Below are positions 6,348-12,064 of a stretch of DNA of 12,064 nt, in pieces; position 1 is the first letter of the stretch, and each line of letters opens with the position of its first letter. Made by a program: the position numbers and the translations under genes. The notes beneath the pieces were generated by a model. That model was not told where the DNA came from. It saw nothing but the letters and a program-made list of their open reading frames with translations, and searched no databases. Source of the DNA: Clostridiaceae bacterium OM02-2AC (GTDB taxonomy: Bacteria; Bacillota_I; Bacilli_A; Erysipelotrichales; Erysipelotrichaceae); assembly GCA_003481775.1 (NCBI GenBank), contig QULU01000059.1, positions 1-12,064 of the forward strand, read 5' to 3'.

Positions 6348-7484
6348 ATGGAACTCGACCAGATGATATTCGATGATCTCATCAAGTGTTATAAGACGAA
6401 GAACTATCGCTTCGATTTCGTATCTGATGAACTCTTCGTAGATGGATATTCCAAAGGATTGTATATCCACTTTGAACCTTTGAACAGGGATGCTTTTCTG
6501 AAGTATATAGAGGATACTCCTTTTTTCTTCGACATGAAACTTCCCATGCAAAAGGACGCCTTTTGTGAAGCCTATATGGATTTCATGGATTCCTATTGCT
6601 CAAAAAAACGCAATACCCGCTATGCGGTCTCCATCACCATCCTGTATCCGAAGAAGCTTCAGACCATTGAGGAACGGAAACGTTTCATACGCCAGTATGT
6701 CCTGCAACTGTGTGGTCTGAAACAGCCGATTCCCTATTTCGTTGAAAACATCACCATGGGATGCGGCGCCTATGCTAGAATAACCATGATAGACAGGATC
6801 TATATCGCCAGGACACAATGGATGGTCTACAAGAAGGATGGATGGTTCGACAGCAGGACCGGAAGATTTGCAAGTGCGGATTGTCCGGAAAGATACAAGG
6901 TGCTGAAATATAGAGCCGGGGACTATCGATTGGATAAGGATGGTAATCGTATCCCATCGAAGGCCGTCTTCAGCAATTCCCTGCAAAACTTCGTTTACGG
7001 AAAAGACATGCAGAGCGGCCGTAATCTGTGGGATGAATTCATTTGGAAGCTGCGTCAAAAGTTCCTGGACGCAGTATTGCGAGTGTGCGGTAAGACGGAT
7101 CATGTCAAAAAAGGAAAACGGCTCCATAAAACGGCATGCAAGCCGGAGTATCATCACTATGTACGCAGACGCATCGCTGCATTGAATTTTGCAAAACAGA
7201 CCATCGAATATACGACGAATTATCTATTGAAGAAGTTCTGCGCAGAGGATATCGTATTCACACACTACAATGAAGCGAAAGGCGGACGGACAGAGCATAG
7301 CCGGGCTTATAAACAGGTCTTGTCTATCTTTCACAAATACAGGACCAGGTTCCGTAACGGAGTCTTTCATGATGAGACAGGGAATGAACATCAGCTGGAC
7401 TATTATCACCAGAACGTCTATGAATTAGACCGCAGTATCCGATGCCTACTGGATCTATTCTTTTCCGATATAAAGGCATTGTAG
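6348..7484 (+). CDS. Unrecognised 378-residue protein, possibly DNA-processing
   Basis: The ATG at 6348 is preceded by AAAGGAA. The protein is soluble and has no signal or membrane segment. The N-terminal part (about 85-160) has alternating strands and helices: RYAVSITILYPKKLQTIEER, then IPYFVENITMGCGAYARITM and IDRIYIARTQWMVY. This loosely recalls the core order of relaxases and rolling-circle Rep proteins, but the HxH metal motif is absent, so I do not assign that function. The rest is rich in Lys/Arg and aromatics: KKGKRLHKTACKPEYHHYVRRR (about 254-275), then helical KQTIEYTTNYLLKKF and a Tyr-rich end (YYHQNVYELDRSIRCLL). A basic, Tyr/His-rich protein suits nucleic-acid binding. It is probably co-transcribed with the next ORF, 19 bases away. 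Confidence 0.75.
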   Translation: MELDQMIFDDLIKCYKTKNYRFDFVSDELFVDGYSKGLYIHFEPLNRDAFLKYIEDTPFFFDMKLPMQKDAFCEAYMDFMDSYCSKKRNTRYAVSITILYPKKLQTIEERKRFIRQYVLQLCGLKQPIPYFVENITMGCGAYARITMIDRIYIARTQWMVYKKDGWFDSRTGRFASADCPERYKVLKYRAGDYRLDKDGNRIPSKAVFSNSLQNFVYGKDMQSGRNLWDEFIWKLRQKFLDAVLRVCGKTDHVKKGKRLHKTACKPEYHHYVRRRIAALNFAKQTIEYTTNYLLKKFCAEDIVFTHYNEAKGGRTEHSRAYKQVLSIFHKYRTRFRNGVFHDETGNEHQLDYYHQNVYELDRSIRCLLDLFFSDIKAL

Positions 7485-7503
7485 GATGAGGAGGAAAGAA
7501 TAC

Positions 7504-7854
7504 ATGAAACAAGCGAAACTATTATTTTTATTACGGAATGATCAGACATCCACTTCACAAAGGATCGTCATCGAAATCAGCGAGGAAGATCATGAATACT
7601 GCATCGGACATGGAGATGATGACAGAGAATATGTACTAAAACAAAACGAGCGATACAGGATCCTTGAAGATTCGCGTGGTATACAGGTATTTGGAACGGA
7701 TGAAGATATCTGCCACTATCTGCTATTCAAATACTGCAGAGACGTCGTACCGGATGTGGCATATCCCACAGGATGGCTGAAGGAGCTGGAAAAACGATTC
7801 GAACAGATCTGCTGTGACGATCTTTCCGTATTCTACAATAAAACAAACGAATAG
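7504..7854 (+). CDS. Unrecognised 116-residue acidic protein
   Basis: The start is the ATG at 7504, because GAGGAGGAAAG (7489-7499) ends 4 bases before it. The in-frame ATG at 7486 precedes this ribosome binding site and is unlikely. The protein is acidic and soluble. The N-terminal half looks like a beta-rich domain (KLLFLLRND, RIVIEISEEDHEYCIGHGDD, RYRILEDSRGIQVFGTD). The C-terminal half is helical (DICHYLLFKYCRDVV, GWLKELEKRFEQICCDDLSV). It contains four cysteines but no CxxC pair. I do not recognise a family. It ends just before a clear terminator and is thus the last gene of the two-gene unit starting at 6348. Confidence 0.65.
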   Translation: MKQAKLLFLLRNDQTSTSQRIVIEISEEDHEYCIGHGDDDREYVLKQNERYRILEDSRGIQVFGTDEDICHYLLFKYCRDVVPDVAYPTGWLKELEKRFEQICCDDLSVFYNKTNE

Positions 7855-7863
7855 ATATCCCGC

Positions 7864-7899
7864 AACACTGCTTCTTATGCGGTGTTTATTTTCTTTCTC
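7864..7899 (+). terminator. Rho-independent terminator
   Basis: The stem AACACTGC / GCGGTGTT (7864-7871 with 7879-7886, one T-G pair) has a 7-nt loop. It is followed by TATTTTCTTTCT. It lies 10 bases after the stop of the 116-residue ORF and ends that transcription unit. Confidence 0.8.
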
Positions 7900-8049
7900 A
7901 GCCTGACCTCTGCTGGTAAAAGGACAAAAAAGTCCTTCAACTGGTCCAATAAATTCAAAAGACTGGATCAAAATACTCTATCGGCCATCCCTTGACGGTG
8001 TATGTAGAAGTATTACAAATCAGAAAAAGATAAAAAGGAGATACGATAA

Positions 8050-8085
8050 ATGAATATCTTGGGTTATATAGCAGAATGTTTGTAG
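8050..8085 (+). CDS. 11-residue candidate leader peptide
   Basis: AAAAAGGAG ends 9 bases before the ATG and is followed by 11 sense codons (MNILGYIAECL) and TAG. The last codons lie in the left arm of a hairpin (8073-8079 with 8092-8098), and a terminator-like hairpin follows at 8124-8152. A short, well-initiated ORF placed over the first of several stacked hairpins is the layout of attenuation leaders such as those of erm and tet genes. The peptide itself shows no run of regulatory codons, so the signal it would sense is unknown. It could instead be a chance ORF or the remnant of a gene. Confidence 0.4.
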   Translation: MNILGYIAECL

Positions 8086-8123
8086 GCGATCACATTCTTC
8101 TCTGCAGTTGCATACAAGTAGTT

Positions 8124-8152
8124 GATACCCGGCAATCTGCCAGGTATCTTTT
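8124..8152 (+). terminator. Terminator-like hairpin in leader region
   Basis: GATACC (8124-8129) pairs with GGTATC (8143-8148). GGCA (8131-8134) pairs with TGCC (8138-8141) around ATC, with one C-A mismatch between the two stems. TTTT follows at 8149-8152. It is a modest intrinsic terminator or attenuator. The short T-run makes partial termination more likely than complete termination. Confidence 0.5.
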
Positions 8153-8190
8153 AGAATTCGCTCGAAAAGCTGCCGGCATGGGAGCCGGCG

Positions 8191-8215
8191 GCTACATGGC
8201 AAGTTGCCATGTAGC
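8191..8215. repeat. 12-bp near-perfect dyad in leader region
   Basis: GCTACATGGCAA and its exact inverse TTGCCATGTAGC are separated by a single G. The 5' arm shares GCT (8191-8193) with the preceding 10-bp hairpin (8168-8177 with 8184-8193), so the two structures compete at their border. As DNA it would be an excellent dimer binding site. As RNA it would be a stable stem. Confidence 0.7.
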
Positions 8216-8383
8216 TATGGAATACCGCATGCGCCTACACCGTCAATGACCGGGTCGTATTTTCCTATCGGAAAATCTCCACCCTACGTTCCGTTCCTTG
8301 ACTGCTCCGGTTCATCGCGGTTCGTAGAAAGTGTAAGGTACGTAGCTTCACGATAGAAGGAAAATATAAGGAGGACAGAAACT

Positions 8384-9253
8384 ATGTTGACGTTTCATTT
8401 CAAAAACAAGGAAGAGTTTTATGAGCAGATCGCAGATGGTTCTCTGCAGAAGATCATGATGGAATATTTTAATAGATCGGCAGACATGGGGCTTCCGGTC
8501 GAGGAGGATACCCTGTTCTATAACTTTGAGGTAGAATTTGAATGTGTATTAGAAAATGGAAAGCGTTGTATCACGGATGAGGAAGTAGCACATCGACATG
8601 GGGAGATTGCCGTAAGACTCTATCATGTGATCCGCAGTGTCTGGAGGAGATATCAGAAAAGTGTCCCTATATCGGGAAAAGATTTCACTCTTACAGAGCT
8701 CAGCACGGATATGTGGCGGTTGGTCTGGATAGATTCGGAGATCCCGGAAAAGAAAGCAGAATACCTCTTTTGGAGGCATCAGATCTTCGTATGCAGTGCA
8801 TTGGGGAATGCCGTCTTCACCTTCCCTCAGAGAGTGAGCTGGAAGGATGTTTGGACCAAGATGGAGACTTCTCAGTTTGCTGATGCCCTATCTATTGGGG
8901 ATTTCAAAAGTCATATATGGCTTGGAAGTGCTGCATATGATGACATCATAGAGCGTTACCAACAGCGATACCAGAAGGTAGATAAGGAGGGAGCGATTTC
9001 TTTGATAGAATACGAACGATATCTGCAGTATGCACAAGAGTCCTCGTGCCATGAAGAATTTCTCCTGAGGATCGAGCTGGATGAGGACCTGCCCTACCGT
9101 CATGACCGGGAGGAGCGATGGCTGCGGACAGAATGCGGGATACGCCTGAACCCAATCGTTGCGTTTTACTTACATGGGCTTCAAGTCTTCTACAAACGTC
9201 AGATCGAGGGCAGATATCCGCTAAACGAAGAGAACCTTTTAAGTAATATGTAA
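8384..9253 (+). CDS. Unrecognised 289-residue protein
   Basis: AAGGAGG (8368-8374) stands 9 bases before the ATG. The protein is soluble, mildly acidic and rich in aromatic residues. Its first half is mixed alpha/beta (LTFHFKNKEEFYEQIADGSL, FYNFEVEFECVLENGKRCI, a helix with EVAHRHGEIAVRLYHVIRSV). The middle has LTELSTDMWRLVWIDSEIPE and WRHQIFVCSALGNAVFTFPQ. The second half is helical and Tyr/Glu-rich (IIERYQQRYQKV, SLIEYERYLQYAQESSCHEE), with a conserved-looking close (LNPIVAFYLHGLQVFYKRQI). No catalytic motif, zinc site or membrane helix is evident, and I do not recognise a family. It stands first in a compact group with the zinc-ribbon gene 17 bases downstream. Its long structured upstream region suggests regulated expression. 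Confidence 0.72.
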   Translation: MLTFHFKNKEEFYEQIADGSLQKIMMEYFNRSADMGLPVEEDTLFYNFEVEFECVLENGKRCITDEEVAHRHGEIAVRLYHVIRSVWRRYQKSVPISGKDFTLTELSTDMWRLVWIDSEIPEKKAEYLFWRHQIFVCSALGNAVFTFPQRVSWKDVWTKMETSQFADALSIGDFKSHIWLGSAAYDDIIERYQQRYQKVDKEGAISLIEYERYLQYAQESSCHEEFLLRIELDEDLPYRHDREERWLRTECGIRLNPIVAFYLHGLQVFYKRQIEGRYPLNEENLLSNM

Positions 9254-9270
9254 TCTATAGGAGGAAAAGA

Positions 9271-9519
9271 GTGAAAAGATTAAAATGCCGTAAATGTGGA
9301 AATGATAAAGAATTTTACGTGAAAGAAAGATTTAAAGGAAGATGCTTATTCTTTTTCCGAACAGATGGCGGTGAATCTGAAAATGGTGAAATATATCAAA
9401 ATGCAGACCATTCGTTGGTCAGTAAATTCATCTATTGTGCAGAGTGTGATGCAAAGGTGACGAAACTTGCTGTTGGTGAGGAGATCAGTGACTATGAAAG
9501 CGGTGACTGTAATGAATGA
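9271..9519 (+). CDS. Small zinc-ribbon protein
   Basis: The start is GTG, set by AGGAGG (9259-9264) 6 bases upstream. The 82-residue product has CRKC (C6, C9) near the N-terminus and CAEC (C56, C59) near the middle. Two CxxC knuckles about 46 residues apart would bind one zinc ion in a zinc-ribbon fold. The part between is beta-like (DKEFYVKERFKGRCLFFFR). It resembles the many element- and phage-borne zinc-ribbon proteins for which DNA, RNA or protein contacts are assumed. No enzymatic motif is present. Its 3' end overlaps the next gene by 26 bases, so the two are coupled. Confidence 0.72.
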   Translation: MKRLKCRKCGNDKEFYVKERFKGRCLFFFRTDGGESENGEIYQNADHSLVSKFIYCAECDAKVTKLAVGEEISDYESGDCNE

Positions 9520-9775
9520 CAATGAGGTCCTACTGGAAAGAATCAAAGGGCAGATCCGGATATGGGAAGCGTATTATAACGAGACCGGTCATTATCGGGA
9601 GGATACGATCTTTCTGGATACCGGTGACACGGCTGTATATGATCCCTATGTCAGTGAATGTATGCGATTCAAAGTCGCTCCAAAATCTTATTACGGAGAA
9701 GAAGCATACCAAGCATGGCTGGAGGACATGAGAGCCTATCTAGGCGGTGATGAATGTGGCAAAAAGAATACTTGA
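9494..9775 (+). CDS. Unrecognised small acidic protein
   Basis: This is about 93 residues from the ATG at 9494, which has GAGGAG (9478-9483) 10 bases upstream. An ATG at 9512 (MNDNEVLLERIK) is an alternative but has a weaker site. The sequence starts with an amphipathic helix (LLERIKGQIRIWEAYYNETG). It continues with IFLDTGDTAVYDPYVSECMR and ends in SYYGEEAYQAWLEDMRAYLG, a helical and acidic stretch. I do not recognise a family. It overlaps the zinc-ribbon gene at its start and the methyltransferase at its end. Part of its 3' end (9679-9717) is repeated about 720 bases downstream in another gene. Confidence 0.62.
   Translation: MKAVTVMNDNEVLLERIKGQIRIWEAYYNETGHYREDTIFLDTGDTAVYDPYVSECMRFKVAPKSYYGEEAYQAWLEDMRAYLGGDECGKKNT
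9679..9717 (+). repeat. 39-bp direct repeat, copy 1
   Basis: It matches 10397-10435 at 35 of 39 positions, including a 19-base exact run (AAGAAGCATACCAAGCATG). In this copy the reading frame is SYYGEEAYQA of the 93-residue protein. Confidence 0.85.
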
Positions 9776-10235
9776 TGTTTGTTGTGGATCAAAATTATTT
9801 TGGTTTCAAAAACACCATCCTGATGTCGTTTATATGGATATTAGGCATGAAAATGGAGAAATCCATGGAAAGCATATCCATGTCGATCCTGATGTAATTG
9901 GAGACTTTCGAAACATCCCATATGGTGATGGACAATTCGATATGGTCGTATTCGATCCTCCACATCTGCGATGGGTTGGGCCGAACTCTATCATGAAGGC
10001 CCAGTACGGTCAGCTCAGTGATACTTGGCAGCAGGATATCGCTCAAGGATTTAAAGAATGTATGAGGGTGTTGAAATCAGGAGGCTTCTTAGTATTCAAA
10101 TGGAACGAATGTCAGATCAAGGTCAATGAGATTTTGAATCTCATTGATACAACGCCTTTATTTGGAAACAGACGCGGGGATACACATTGGATGTTATTTA
10201 CAAAAGAGGAATGTCAAAATGAAAAGATATCATAA
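9756..10235 (+). CDS. SAM-dependent methyltransferase (small phage/ICE type)
   Basis: This 159-residue class I methyltransferase starts at GTG 9756, favoured by GGCGGTG (9743-9749). ATG 9750 and GTG 9747 are in frame but overlap that site. Motif I is ILDVCCGSK (5-13). An acidic residue ends strand 2 in YMDIR (D28). FRNIPYGDGQFDMVVFDPPH (51-70) carries the DPPH catalytic motif IV, close to the DPPY of DNA adenine and cytosine-N4 methylases. A Rossmann close follows (LKSGGFLVFKWNE), then PLFGNRRGDTHWMLF. Small proteins of this pattern are frequent in Bacillota phages and conjugative elements. The exact substrate is not proven, and a DNA base is likely from DPPH. No restriction enzyme gene lies nearby, so an orphan protective role is an inference. 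Confidence 0.88.
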   Translation: MAKRILDVCCGSKLFWFQKHHPDVVYMDIRHENGEIHGKHIHVDPDVIGDFRNIPYGDGQFDMVVFDPPHLRWVGPNSIMKAQYGQLSDTWQQDIAQGFKECMRVLKSGGFLVFKWNECQIKVNEILNLIDTTPLFGNRRGDTHWMLFTKEECQNEKIS

Positions 10236-10449
10236 ATGGAATATATACAGAAACGTCTTCATGCTGAGATACCTGTTCCGTGGATGCGATGGTGTCCGGC
10301 AGCACGTCCAAATGATGAGATGGATATATAACAAAGGACTTACCGAGGTCTTCGATTTCACAGAAGAACACTTCGAAGAGACCTGGACGATGCCGATCCA
10401 AGAGCTTATTACGGAAAAGAAGCATACCAAGCATGATCGAAGAAGATAA
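10219..10449 (+). CDS. Short basic ORF, possibly chimeric at its 3' end
   Basis: The ATG at 10219 has AGAGGA (10205-10210) 8 bases upstream and overlaps the end of the methyltransferase gene by 17 bases. It encodes 76 residues. The N-terminal two thirds look like a real small protein (KWNIYRNVFMLRYLFRGCDG, MMRWIYNKGLTEVFDFTEEH). The last 15 or so residues (ELITEKKHTKHDRRR) come from a copy of the sequence at 9679-9717, but read in a different frame than there. The ending is therefore probably a recombination scar, and the gene may be a truncated or fused form of a longer ancestor. I do not recognise the family. A basic, aromatic-rich product could bind nucleic acid. Confidence 0.55.
   Translation: MKRYHKWNIYRNVFMLRYLFRGCDGVRQHVQMMRWIYNKGLTEVFDFTEEHFEETWTMPIQELITEKKHTKHDRRR
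10397..10435 (+). repeat. 39-bp direct repeat, copy 2
   Basis: This is the second copy of 9679-9717. The frame that encodes YYGEEAYQA in copy 1 would read YYGKEAYQA followed by a stop here, but the 76-residue ORF passes through in another frame. This suggests duplication of a gene end followed by joining out of frame. Confidence 0.85.
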
Positions 10450-10498
10450 AAGCATAGAGGATATATACCATATGAATATGTAAATGGGAGGAACTATC

Positions 10499-10960
10499 AT
10501 GATCAATAGAGTCGTATTAGTGGGAAGATTGACGAAAGATCCTGTATTACGGAAGACAACGAATGGCGCATCGGTCGTGTCTTTTACGGTCGCATGCAAC
10601 CGGCTTTTCAAACAGGAGGGACAGCCAGAAGCTGACTTCATCAACACTGTCGTCTGGAACAAGACCGCGGATAGTGTAGCGAAGTATATGCACAAGGGCT
10701 CTCTGGTAGGTGTAGAGGGCCGTATCCAGACGCGCAGCTATGATGACAAGGGTGGCAAGCGTGTATATGTAACAGAGGTGGTCGCGGATAATGTGCGCTT
10801 TCTGGACAGCCGGAATGCAGGAGATATGAACAGTGCCTACGTACCCGGACAGGAAAACACGCAGAGTAGCACTGCTGCGAGCAACAGCGCTCCATCCTCC
10901 TCCAGTGAGTTCACGAGCATTGCAGCGCTGGATATCTCCGATGACGATCTGCCATTTTGA
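10499..10960 (+). CDS. ssb: Single-stranded DNA-binding protein
   Basis: The start is ATG 10499, with GGGAGG (10486-10491) 7 bases upstream. The in-frame ATG at 10484 lies before this site. The 153-residue protein has the OB-fold SSB domain over residues 1-105: [67 protein letters not shown] and [16 protein letters not shown] disordered Ser/Thr/Asn-rich linker follows. The acidic tip DISDDDLPF is the standard contact for replication and repair partners. SSB coats single strands. On conjugative elements it protects transferred DNA and helps second-strand synthesis. A core chromosomal copy normally sits between rpsF and rpsR, so this one is the element's own. Confidence 0.96.
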   Translation: MINRVVLVGRLTKDPVLRKTTNGASVVSFTVACNRLFKQEGQPEADFINTVVWNKTADSVAKYMHKGSLVGVEGRIQTRSYDDKGGKRVYVTEVVADNVRFLDSRNAGDMNSAYVPGQENTQSSTAASNSAPSSSSEFTSIAALDISDDDLPF

Positions 10961-10977
10961 TGAAGGAGACGATACGG

Positions 10978-11414
10978 ATGATAACGCAAAAAGAGATCGA
11001 TGTGGAGGTGTGGAAGCTGGTCGATACGACGAAGAATCTTCATATCTCCAATATGGGAAGAGTCAAACGTATCTATGCAAACGGAAGAAAGCCTTTCGTG
11101 GGAATTATGATACGAGAAGCTATAGTCTGATCCACACAGGACTGAGGACAGATGACAGGCTGGTGAACCTGACTCTCTTGTCGAAACAAGAGGCAGGAAA
11201 CATGTCCGCGAGTCGCAGCAGACGAAGAGGGATCTATAAGGTGAATCCGGGAAACAGGAACGTTCTTGCCTTCTACAAAAGCTCCAGAGAAGCAGCGGCC
11301 AAGGAATACTGCAGCTATCAGACGATCCTGGACAGCTGTAATGGCAAGACGAGAAGAAATGCGACCGGCTATAGCTTCGTATGGTCTGAGGTCGTAGATG
11401 ATTCTTCAGGGTGA
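10978..11414 (+). pseudogene. Frameshifted NUMOD4/NUMOD1 endonuclease-like gene
   Basis: The ATG at 10978, with AAGGAG (10963-10968), opens 50 codons with a NUMOD4 signature: EVWKLV (10-15) and SNMGRVKRI (24-32). This frame stops at TGA 11128-11130. The -1 frame carries on with NYDTRSYSLIHTG and DDRLVNLTLLSKQEAGN, then a NUMOD1-like DNA-binding repeat (YKVNPGNRNVLAFYKSSREA and AKEYCSYQTILDSCNGKTRR, ending GYSFVW), to TGA at 11414. Joined length is about 145 residues. The change of frame lies around 11085-11105, probably at AGAAAG, with no canonical slippery heptamer. NUMOD motifs are DNA-binding parts of HNH and GIY-YIG homing endonucleases. The HNH core histidines are not obvious here, so even an intact version may be a binding protein or a degenerate nuclease. 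It follows ssb by 17 bases. Confidence 0.7.
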
Positions 11415-11462
11415 ATATAAGAAAAAATCAATACAAAGGGAAATGATGAGGAGGATATAGAA

Positions 11463-12064
11463 ATGAAAGAATACAGCATAAAACTAAGACTTACGGCAAC
11501 AGAGGCAGAACAGCTCGTAAAAGCTGCAGCACAGCACGATCAGAAGGTTTCCGAACTCCTGGAATCCTTCGTATACGACTTGGTCTCTTCCGATGAGCAT
11601 CGTGGAGGAGATGAGGAGACGGAAGCAGCACAACAGTGGTATCAGCGATGCAATGAGGCGTTATACCTACATCATACAACCTCATTAACAGAAACGGAAG
11701 CACTGCAACAGGCGGAAACGGATGCACAGAAGCGCTGCATACAGGAAGCTTTTCAGCACGTTCCTCTTTACTTTGAAGCATGGATCAAAGCTACGATGGC
11801 AGAGGATGGCGTGATCATGGAAGATCAGGATCATGAGCGTGTACACTTTTTTATCAATACATATAATACTGTCGAATTTGACGGTGGATACGGAAACAGC
11901 TGTAATGATTTGGAGCGTGTCTGTACATATGAAAAGATCACATGGGATGAGGTAGAAGCTCGTCTGCGCAGCTATACGAAAGAGCATCAACAGGAATTAC
12001 AGTATCACCTGCGAGAATGTTTCAAACAACTGCCAAAGCAAGACGACAGTATCGACTATGTGCA
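11463..12064 (+). CDS. Unrecognised protein, open at right end (partial)
   Basis: The ATG at 11463 has GAGGAGG (11448-11454) 8 bases upstream. The frame stays open for 200 codons to the window edge, so the C-terminus is missing. The N-terminus (KEYSIKLRLTATEAEQLVKA, then HDQKVSELLESFVYDL) has a strand followed by two helices, a pattern like ribbon-helix-helix DNA-binding domains. An acidic, Glu/Gln-rich helical part follows (about 45-120). A beta part comes next with VHFFINTYNTVEFDGGYGNS, then a helical end (WDEVEARLRSYTKEHQQELQ). I do not recognise a family. A regulator or accessory transfer protein with an RHH head is plausible but unproven. It starts 48 bases after the NUMOD pseudogene. 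Confidence 0.65.
   Translation, partial: MKEYSIKLRLTATEAEQLVKAAAQHDQKVSELLESFVYDLVSSDEHRGGDEETEAAQQWYQRCNEALYLHHTTSLTETEALQQAETDAQKRCIQEAFQHVPLYFEAWIKATMAEDGVIMEDQDHERVHFFINTYNTVEFDGGYGNSCNDLERVCTYEKITWDEVEARLRSYTKEHQQELQYHLRECFKQLPKQDDSIDYV

Larger units (their letters stand above)
7992..8246. repeat. 11-bp inverted repeat enclosing 255 bp
   Basis: TTGACGGTGTA (7992-8002) is matched exactly, inverted, by TACACCGTCAA (8236-8246). The pair encloses the leader ORF and four of the hairpins. Flanking bases do not form a target duplication, so a miniature transposon is not supported. A closing stem of a large RNA fold or two protein-binding sites are other readings. Confidence 0.5.
7900..8383 (+). 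ncRNA. Structured non-coding region or leader before 8384 gene
   Basis: About 480 bases without an ordinary gene hold an unusual density of strong hairpins: 7920-7937, 8073-8098, 8124-8148 (followed by TTTT), 8168-8193 (10 bp, two GCCGGC arms), 8191-8215 (12-bp near-perfect dyad) and 8259-8276 (ATTTTCC-TATC-GGAAAAT). An 11-codon ORF with an excellent ribosome binding site (8050-8085) opens the series. The layout resembles a long 5' leader with attenuation, a stand-alone structured RNA, or a transfer origin. I found no T-box sequence or other motif that names a known riboswitch. Assigning it as RNA is inference from the structures and the + strand terminator-like element. Confidence 0.45.

Noticed and set aside
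6600..7157. 185-codon minus-strand frame
   Set aside because: Antisense shadow of the 378-residue ORF with no ribosome binding site.
7992..8246. Miniature inverted-repeat transposon
   Set aside because: The 11-bp ends are inverted, but there is no target duplication beside them and no second copy in the window.
9516..9731. 71-codon frame within the 93-residue gene
   Set aside because: Shadow frame. The other frame has better codon use and a placed start. Its end only mirrors the repeated segment.
10144..10218. N-terminal extension of the 76-residue ORF inside the methyltransferase gene
   Set aside because: It is out of frame with the methyltransferase and has no ribosome binding site. ATG 10219 with AGAGGA is the better start.
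10833..11092. N-terminal part of the 193-codon plus-strand frame overlapping ssb
   Set aside because: It lies antiphase over the ssb tail. Only its part after about 11092 is coding, as the second half of the NUMOD gene.
1..12064. CRISPR array, insertion sequence, integrase, relaxase or T4SS ATPase
   Set aside because: No regularly spaced repeats, no transposase or recombinase motifs, and no HxH relaxase or VirB4/VirD4 Walker proteins were found.

Overview
The window looks like part of a Firmicutes (Bacillota) chromosome or large element. Ribosome binding sites are strong AGGAGG types, several starts are TTG or GTG, and the moderately low GC coding style with a tRNA-Gly(UCC) fits this group. 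A gut Erysipelotrichia- or Clostridia-type host is my guess, not something the sequence proves. Most genes are on the + strand. The content (ParA/ParB, cold-shock protein, bifunctional lysozyme/M23 cell-wall hydrolase, SSB, small methyltransferase, NUMOD-type endonuclease relic, many unrecognised proteins) is typical of an integrative and conjugative element or plasmid-like island next to a tRNA gene. No integrase, relaxase, coupling protein or VirB4 ATPase is visible, so the element is only partly covered.

Layout. 1-541: tRNA-Gly(UCC) with encoded CCA, its terminator, a second very long terminator hairpin and otherwise empty DNA. 650-2827: cold-shock-domain protein, ParA, overlapping ParB-like protein and an XRE-type HTH protein. 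2824-4936: membrane-anchored two-domain peptidoglycan hydrolase, a single-pass membrane protein with an outside domain, and a small hydrophobic protein, together resembling the periphery of a conjugation apparatus. 4880-5922: a divergent cassette with a minus-strand membrane protein split by an in-frame TAG, and an XRE regulator split by a -1 shift exactly at A AAA AAG. 5923-6347: non-coding, with a terminator. 6348-7854: two unrecognised proteins and a terminator. 7900-8383: a strongly structured non-coding stretch with an 11-codon leader ORF and a terminator-like hairpin. 8384-10449: unrecognised protein, zinc-ribbon protein, a small protein, a SAM methyltransferase and a short chimeric ORF, tightly packed or overlapping. 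10499-12064: SSB, a frameshifted NUMOD4/NUMOD1 gene, and an ORF running off the right end.

How the genes fit together. ParA, ParB and the HTH protein would handle maintenance and control. The hydrolase and the membrane proteins would open the cell wall for a transfer channel. SSB and the methyltransferase would protect single-stranded or incoming DNA. The most interesting parts are the divergent XRE/membrane-protein cassette with two recoding-like interruptions, and the structured leader region before the 289-residue protein. Three genes here carry single-site lesions, so sequence error, decay and programmed recoding all need to be weighed.
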